From Owenia fusiformis (Eukaryota > Annelida > Polychaeta > Sabellida > Oweniidae): 64,000 nucleotides of DNA. The translations under genes were made by a program, and so were the position numbers. Below the pieces are notes generated by a model. The model did not search any database. It had not been told where the DNA came from and saw nothing but the letters and a program-made list of their open reading frames with translations. The stretch spans positions 23,357,754 to 23,421,753 of the forward strand of contig CAIIXF020000011.1 in the NCBI GenBank assembly GCA_903813345.2. The letters are read 5' to 3'. Shown one piece after another: positions 59,801-64,000 of the stretch. How positions within the stretch are numbered: position 1 is the first letter of the stretch; each line of letters starts with the position of its first letter.

Positions 59801-62800
59801 ATATTGTACTTTATTGTTTAATTATATAAGGGGACATCTAATGCTTACAGCGCTTTGCCCCTTGTTATTGTATCTAAATTACTTGTGCTTACAATAAATA
59901 TGAAAGATGATAAAAAAAAAGGACCAGCATTGCAGTATTACAGGCAACACATTTTCTCAATCAATGTGAAATTGGAGAAAAGTGACCAGATTTGTGAAAA
60001 TGTGTCAACATCGAAATTCAGGTTTATTGGCCTTTTAAGCCTTTATAGCTCAGTTGGTAGAGCATCAGTCTTCGAATTTAAGAGTCCTGGGTTCGACTCC
60101 ATGTTGCGTGCATGTTAAGTTACCCTTTGGAAAGCAGAGCTGACTACGATGGCGTGGTCCTTTCAAAGGGGGGGGGGGGTAGTGTAACCTAGCAAGTTGC
60201 TACTACAGCCCAGTTGTAGTGGCTTAACCTTATAATAGTTGGTAGAGCATCAGTTTTGGATATAAGGGTTGTGGGTTCGATTCCCACACGGAGCTTGGAT
60301 TTACATGTAGCATGCTTTCTTTCATTTCCTGTATCTGGCGTACACTATATGCTCAGTATAAATAGTCATTCCCCTGGGGTGCCCTCGGGTCCTACAGTAT
60401 TTGTCATTTCATCAACGATTTAATGATAAATAAATAGCTGTTGCTAAATATATTTCTTCATTATGATTGTATTGAATATCAATAGATAAGTGCCACCTAT
60501 TTGGTCTTATGACAAACTTCGGTCATTTTATGTCTCTTCGGAATACCATAATCATCGTATCTGATTACCCTGCGCGCAGATTCTAGTCATAAACTATCCT
60601 CTGCCTAGTATAGACTATATTACAGTATAGCAACCCCGCCTCAAAGATAGATGCCAGTAATAAATCATTCCAAATCTACCACGCTGACCCTTTCTCAACC
60701 AATCAGCGAAGTGAAAAGAACCCGTGCTAAATACGTGCTCATTAATTATGCGGTGATGCCATAGGAAATGACCATATAGAAAATCGTCCGCATTTCGATG
60801 ACAAATTCTGATTGCCTTGGTGAGATCAGAGATTTATTGCAAACTGAAAGACGAAGCTCTCTTTTAAGAAGTGAAGTCGAACGAATGTAAAGGGTAGTAT
60901 CTGATAAGTCTAATTCTGCGAATGTAATTTTGACCGTGAGCCTTGAACTGTGCAAGAGTTGGAGATTGATAGGAGTTTAATGGGATACATCAATGGGCAA
61001 ATAAACTCATTTACTGTCATTTTTCCTTAATATTGCATCTGCTTTCATGACTATTATCTATTTGGGCTATAAAACTGCCAATTGCGTGTTTCAGAAACAT
61101 ATTGAAGAAAGGTGGTAATGCTGTTGATGCTGCCATCGCTACAACCTTTTGTATGGGTGTTGTTAAACCCCAACTAACTGGGGTTGGTGGTACGTATGAT
61201 TTCAGCCAGCATCCAACCTATGGGTATATTATTGCAAGTCCATTTCTCTCTATGTAGGATACCTTTAAAAATATTTTTACTATTCATACTTACAGACTTA
61301 GCAAAACACTTGATATACGTCAATACTTATCATTTAGAATTGCATTTAGAAGTGTTAATTGCCTATTTCACACAAGAAGTGATATCATAGACAATGAAAG
61401 TTTATGAGCTTGCGCCCGTAAGAAAAGCTCAATATCACGTATTGGTCCTGACTTTCTCAATCCATAACTAAGGGCTAGCCACCACAGCTCATCCCCCTGC
61501 AGAACGACGCACATCGTCACCCAGAATTTAGGAAATTGTAACATCCTGCAATGATTACAGGACTTTCAACCAAACGTTTCATTAAAGTGCTGCTAAGTTT
61601 TTTTTATTTCTTTATTTGTATGTATTTATTTGTGAGTGGCGTAGCTTTACAGATGTTCAAATTTACACTCCCTCAATAGGTTTGGCAACCCTTTCCTCAT
61701 AGGCTTAAGTGTTAAAGTCCCTCTATTTTTGTATTTTTATCTTAATAACCTGCAATGAGAAAAACTGATAATGAAGGCAGAGATGTAGATTGACTTTATT
61801 TACCTCCATTTTTTAAATTACTTTCTCAATTACAATGGGTTGAAAATTGATGACAAATTTGATGACTTTTTGAAAATCGGTATTTTTGTGTAAACCAAAC
61901 TAACCATCTACCTTCTGTTTTTGTTGTTTGAGGGCTTTGTCGGTTGATGCTATGGAGTTCAAGAAAAATGTTGTATCATCGTCAAACATTGAAATTTCAA
62001 TCTCATTCAATATCGTTATTTTGTCTAATAGATATACCCAGTATTTCCGCTACTATTGTGAAAAGGTATGCCGATGGGGAACATCCTTGATTGACTCCCC
62101 TTGAAGATTGTTTACATCGGAATGGCGATTTTCACATATCCATCAAATTTTTCATCAATTTTCGACCTATTATATTGAGAAAAAATTTAGAAAATATGGA
62201 GGTATAGGAAATAAAGTCAAGTTACATCTCCTCGTGTATTATTAGTTTTTGCAGGCAATGCCAATAAAAATACAAACATAGAGAGGCTTTAACACATAAA
62301 CCTATGGGCAAAAAAGTTGTCAAACTTATGGAGAGGAGTGTAATACAGAAATAGATTGCACATACAAATCAGTGTTCAATATGCCATATTTTCACGCATC
62401 CGTGACTATCCCTCCATCAAATGAACTTTAACACTTCTTCGACGCCCAGGTGGTTTGTTCATGTTACTAAGGGACTCAAAAAGCGGCGTTGTGGAAGCAA
62501 TAGATGGTAGAGAGACTGCACCGCTTCTAGCAAATAAAACGATGTTCGTTGGGAGGACGGACGATTCGAAATTAGGTAAAAGCCAAAATTTTACTATTTG
62601 ACAGGCTAATAAAACCCCATAGGAATCTTTGTAGCCTCAATCACCCAAGTGCAAGTTTCATTGATATAAGAACAAACAAAAGTCAAAATGGAAAGTGTAT
62701 GGGAAATGTAAATTAAAAGATAAAGAAATATGAAGGAACATGAACATATTTCTTTAGGACAATAGACGAAATGCTAATTAAACAGGCAATGTGCCTATTT

Positions 62801-63610
62801 TTGAAGGCAAGGGGACAAAATGTTATTTGAGACATGTTGTGTGTGACATGTTACCCACACACTCAATCAAATATGATGAAAACTTTAATTTGGGTCAATA
62901 CTGGAGTGAAAAAAATCACTTGCATAGAAAACAGCATTTGAAGTTCAGAGATCAAAACAAGTGAATTGCCATTTTTCACTTTAGTGTATGTTTTAAATAA
63001 CTCTTGGATTAAAAGATGGCGTATGGTTGAAATTCCTATCAAAAATGAATGGATAACTAATGCAAACAACAATACCATCTTTCAATGGCATTGCTAAAAA
63101 CTTGAAATATATAAATTGATAGATCGAAAATATTTTTTCATGCATGATCTAGTGTCAACTCTGATGTGATCTGTTTGAGGTGTTTTTGGTGTCAAATAAA
63201 AGATCAGGTACTTAATAATCCATTGGAAATACTATGAAGATCAAAACTGAGACTTTATTTACGCATTTTGTTCCTTTAAGTCACCTGACATGTACATGGC
63301 TTATTGCCATTAATCCATTGCAACTAATGTTTCATCAATAATGTTAAGGTAGGAGAAGGACGTAAAAGTCAATAAGAATATGTTTGAATCACTTCATTTC
63401 AGGTCCATTGTCGATAGCAGTACCAAGCCTTGTACGAGGGCTATGGACAGCATTTACAAAGTTCGGATCTGAGCAAGTGAAATGGTTTGACCTCCTGACA
63501 CCGTCCATAAAACTATGCAAAGAAGGTATCGTCGTTACAGACGAATTGGGAAAAGATATAGGATTTGTCATTGAATTGATTCAAAATGCTGAAAAAGAAT
63601 ATCCACAGGA
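50825..63610 (+). CDS. GGT: Gamma-glutamyltransferase, 5' part (gene runs past the window)
   Basis: Membrane-bound gamma-glutamyl transpeptidase: cleaves glutathione and transfers or hydrolyses its gamma-glutamyl group outside the cell. Exons: 50825-50841 (start ATG), 51374-51649, 61095-61189, 62450-62575 and 63403-63610. Phases fit throughout, giving 240 complete codons so far. A short basic N-terminus (MPTNRKSRTS) precedes one membrane helix (VLVSLIGIILLITGISIW), so it is a type II anchor. Family motifs: YKHAAVTSDVNECSTVGR, ILKKGGNAVDAAIATTFC, GVGGGLFMLL, AIDGRETAP with the substrate-binding Arg, then GPLSIAVPSLVRGLW and LLTPSIKLCKEGI. The catalytic Thr of the small subunit lies beyond the window. 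Intron 2 is 9.4 kb and full of repeats. The start exon is inferred from phase and donor. Confidence 0.88.
51374..51649 (+). CDS. GGT: GGT exon 2: membrane anchor and N-terminal region
   Basis: Follows acceptor AATGCAG and ends at donor GTGAGT. It encodes the hydrophobic anchor, a short stem with a small NTGNTG repeat, and the start of the large subunit (YKHAAVTSDVNECSTVG). An internal ATG at 51390 could start a slightly shorter protein if the 17 nt first coding exon is wrong. Confidence 0.85.
51677..52746. repeat. Marine-invertebrate-type repeat with GCTCACATG ends and internal tandem units
   Basis: Begins near GCTCACATGTTGAGC and ends with the inverse GAGCAACACCATGTGAGC. Just inside the left end is a GTCCGTCTGTCTGTCCGTG run. 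The interior is a roughly 330 bp unit (CTCTGTCGATAGGATTCC, TTTGTCTCGCGAAA, TAATTTTGTTACAAAAA) present twice in full and twice in part. No ORF. Similar GTCCGTC-rich repeats are common in molluscs and other marine invertebrates. Confidence 0.7.
52747..53517. other. GGT intron 2, nothing recognised
   Basis: AT-rich intron sequence without recognisable repeat or coding region. Confidence 0.4.
53518..56586. mobile_element. 3 kb inverted-repeat element with ATGGCCGCC tandem arms
   Basis: Left arm about 53518-54590 and right arm about 55970-56586 are inverted relatives: CCAATT-AGGC-ATCAGC at the tips, then a CTCTAGAG/CTCTAGGG block, TAGCATTGCAGAA, and repeated units of about 170 bp each with AAAATGGCCGCCAA, TAATATAAGCTCAAAG and TCATGAAAGG. 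The centre holds an open frame on the + strand (55346-55678). No target duplication was found. Probably a DNA transposon with expanded subterminal repeats. Confidence 0.65.
55346..55678 (+). CDS. Orphan ORF in the centre of the inverted-repeat element (up to 110 aa)
   Basis: The first codon is TTG and no ATG supports the start, so it is probably the 3' part of a longer frame. Later residues read EYEDLIDKVRCKGWKVRHIP and VHVGFRGF, which from memory resembles a GW..FPVEVGCRGF-type segment often seen in TE-linked proteins of animals. Function unknown and likely a relic. Confidence 0.3.
   Translation: MLRAISNGLTPNGKRLICKEIPYNQFLSSFCKERTNPIQVYNYTEDNISDGLKSAEYEDLIDKVRCKGWKVRHIPVHVGFRGFQCSSRNIMLRELVLQPVNFKMAITETG
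56892..57443 (+). repeat. Local duplication, copy B
   Basis: Partner of 49216-50362 without the two small transposons found there. Similarity ends at GACGTAACCGT (57443), 22 bp before the LINE target duplication. Confidence 0.8.
57479..59918 (+). mobile_element. Young 5'-truncated LINE with a 13 bp target-site duplication
   Basis: Bounded by AAGGACCAGCATT at 57466-57478 and 59919-59931, with an A run at the 3' end (59911-59920). One long frame fills most of it. It is open from the very first bases of the insert, so the truncation fell within the ORF. Recent insertion into the GGT intron is likely. Confidence 0.9.
57641..59668 (+). CDS. LINE ORF2 reverse transcriptase, N-terminally truncated
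   Basis: 675 codons uninterrupted from a TTG; the same frame continues upstream to about 57479. RT motifs in order: PSKANGPDGV, NYRPISLLSITSKILERI, IFLDISAAFDRVPH, CSVPQGSILGPLMFLLYIND, YADD (catalytic) and HLGFIFDKKLSG. The C-terminus has a CLCG...HFFFKC zinc-binding-like segment, as in Jockey/I-group elements. The endonuclease domain is missing, so it cannot mobilise on its own. Confidence 0.88.
   Translation: MTSQEKATEFQKYFSNMYHLEPDALNNNIHFPDRCNNKLENIDFDQQEIISIIKDLDPSKANGPDGVTIKMLQLCRNTISVPLNLLFHKILTTGNFPQNWKLGDICPIFKKNNKNDIRNYRPISLLSITSKILERIVYSKMYEHLIENNLLYKYQSGFLKGHSNELQLLAIQNLIWRNFSDGNDTRAIFLDISAAFDRVPHYLLLKKLKAYGFSGNLLVFLKSYLTDRSVKVTVNGKCSDTSPSNYINCSVPQGSILGPLMFLLYINDLPDNLTSECFIYADDTSLFVPTSPNNPQSHIQIQNDLKKIEAWSKQWKLDFKPEKSREMTFSKKNNPIYPPVILNDKQIEKTDIHKHLGFIFDKKLSGSAHINSICAKIQTALNPLKALKGRLKSKQLNILYTAYIQSLFDYCDILYDCAPICDLNRLDSLQYQVGLIVSGALPGSSTSKVLNILNWSTLTERRILHFKTIMYKAVNDLTPIYISDIFRPFINPQARLLRKSRDFTIPIHYPHKSPIYKMMNLWNDPGSVPLEQKLLPTIASFKRTLKLNLFPGVVSTICLKLTRQQELYLNRARVDLILKAQLKAHNWSSVESSNCLCGSPETFPHFFFKCPLKEQQRNKLITDTLGIYGDLLTHFRTQQDKIHFFLFGDPSLTQLEMDNLFSLVANYLIENTTRI
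60039..60110 (+). repeat. tRNA-derived SINE head or tRNA relic
   Basis: A good A box (TAGCTCAGTTGG) and B box (GGGTTCGACTCC) at tRNA spacing, with a possible seven-base anticodon loop CTTCGAA. The acceptor stem does not pair, so it is not called a functional tRNA. Confidence 0.45.
60229..60295 (+). repeat. Second tRNA-like remnant
   Basis: GTTGGTAGAGCATCAG followed by the B box GGGTTCGATTCCCAC, about 190 bp after the first. The A-box half is eroded. Probably the same SINE family. Confidence 0.4.
60590..60900 (-). repeat. Dispersed repeat, inverted relative to 34905-35165
   Basis: Shares CTCTGCCTAG-ATAGACTA, AGCAACCCCGCC and GAAGTGAAGTCGAACGAATG with the inverse of the 34.9-35.2 kb region. 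Unknown family, no coding capacity. Confidence 0.55.
61095..61189 (+). CDS. GGT: GGT exon 3
   Basis: Acceptor TTTCAG, donor GTACGT. Encodes NILKKGGNAVDAAIATTFCM and PQLTGVGG, core large-subunit motifs. Its 3' half is duplicated in the pseudogene at 47809-47855. Confidence 0.88.
61190..62449. other. GGT intron 3
   Basis: No gene. Parts of it (for example about 61205-61400) are duplicated in the pseudogene at 47.8-48.1 kb; nothing else recognised. Confidence 0.5.
62450..62575 (+). CDS. GGT: GGT exon 4
   Basis: Acceptor CGCCCAG, donor GTAAAA. Encodes GGLFMLLRDSKSGVVEAIDG then RETAPLLANKTMF; the Arg after DG is the conserved residue that binds the glutamyl carboxylate. Confidence 0.88.
62576..63402. 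other. GGT intron 4
   Basis: AT-rich, no repeat or coding sequence recognised. The minus-strand open frame at 62863-63078 is not supported. Confidence 0.45.
63403..63610 (+). CDS. GGT: GGT exon 5
   Basis: Acceptor ATTTCAG, donor GTAAGT at 63611. Encodes PLSIAVPSLVRGLWTAF then WFDLLTPSIKLCKEG. The next exon is outside the window; 63611-64000 is intron with nothing recognised. Confidence 0.88.
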
Positions 63611-64000
63611 GTAAGTGAATAAAAATATCCTTCAAAGAAGTACGTACTTTTGATGATGACTTTAAATCTTTACTACATTCAACTATGTGCAACTCATTCA
63701 AAATAACATTGACTTGTAAAATGCTCACTTTAATTACAAAAATAGCAGTGCATGTTAAAAATATTTCACGTGTGACATGTTTACGAGTGTACATATGATT
63801 TCTAAGGTACATTTTGAATAAACAACATGATTGGAGTGAATATTTCACAGTTGGCCACGAACGAAATATGTTCCGAGTCTTGGTCGTTATGTTGTCATTT
63901 CCTGTTCATTTATCGTGTTCATATAATACCATAAGGTGATCATTTGAAAAATATTAATTTGCTATAAAGGATTTACTACACCTTGGCGTTGCCGTTATCT

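Noticed and set aside
60039-60110. Functional tRNA gene
   Set aside because: A and B boxes are good but the acceptor stem does not pair; a SINE head or relic fits better.

Overview
This is animal nuclear DNA: AT-rich, with small exons bounded by GT-AG sites, long introns and dense, mixed transposable elements. The host genes are all on the + strand. They are the 3' end of a zona pellucida (ZP) domain gene, a GH18 chitinase locus with peritrophin-type (CBM14) chitin-binding domains, and the 5' part of a gamma-glutamyltransferase gene. CBM14 chitinases, together with Tc1/mariner, pogo/Tigger, hAT, foldback and LINE repeats and a repeat starting AGCTCACATG and rich in GTCCGTCTGTCC, suggest a marine invertebrate (lophotrochozoan or non-vertebrate deuterostome). 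The species cannot be fixed from sequence alone.

Layout. 30-2385: last exons of a membrane-anchored ZP protein, with a furin-like site and a C-terminal membrane helix. 2249-8107: a nearly perfect 2.93 kb tandem duplication holding the last ZP exon, a decayed LINE and part of a mariner element. 9.78-39.37 kb: chitinase gene 1 (5' UTR exon, signal peptide, GH18, Thr-rich linkers, two CBM14 domains, 565 codons by my exon model). Its 20 kb sixth coding intron holds a 16.7 kb two-LTR element with a gag ORF but no recognisable pol, which itself contains a Tigger element, a transposon with an internal minisatellite, a satellite and other repeats. 39.5-42.4 kb: two head-to-tail foldback transposons. 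43.9-47.3 kb: a relic CBM14 exon, then linker, CBM14, linker and a second complete GH18 domain with the same exon phases as gene 1. 47.6-48.8 kb: a gamma-glutamyltransferase pseudogene fragment. 49.2-50.4 kb: one copy of a local duplication carrying two small transposons that its partner at 56.9-57.4 kb lacks. 50.8-64.0 kb: the real gamma-glutamyltransferase gene (5 exons seen, running off the window). Its 9.4 kb second intron holds a repeat with internal tandem units, a 3 kb inverted-repeat element, the duplication partner and a young 5'-truncated LINE with a 13 bp target-site duplication.

The two GH18 modules are paralogues made by local duplication. Splice phases would allow the first set of exons to continue into the second (38885 to 44005), so the locus may encode both a short GH18-CBM14-CBM14 enzyme and a longer double-GH18 protein. 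That is a hypothesis. No operon-like cooperation is implied among the ZP, chitinase and gamma-glutamyltransferase genes. All exon limits were read by eye from splice signals, codon phase and family similarity.
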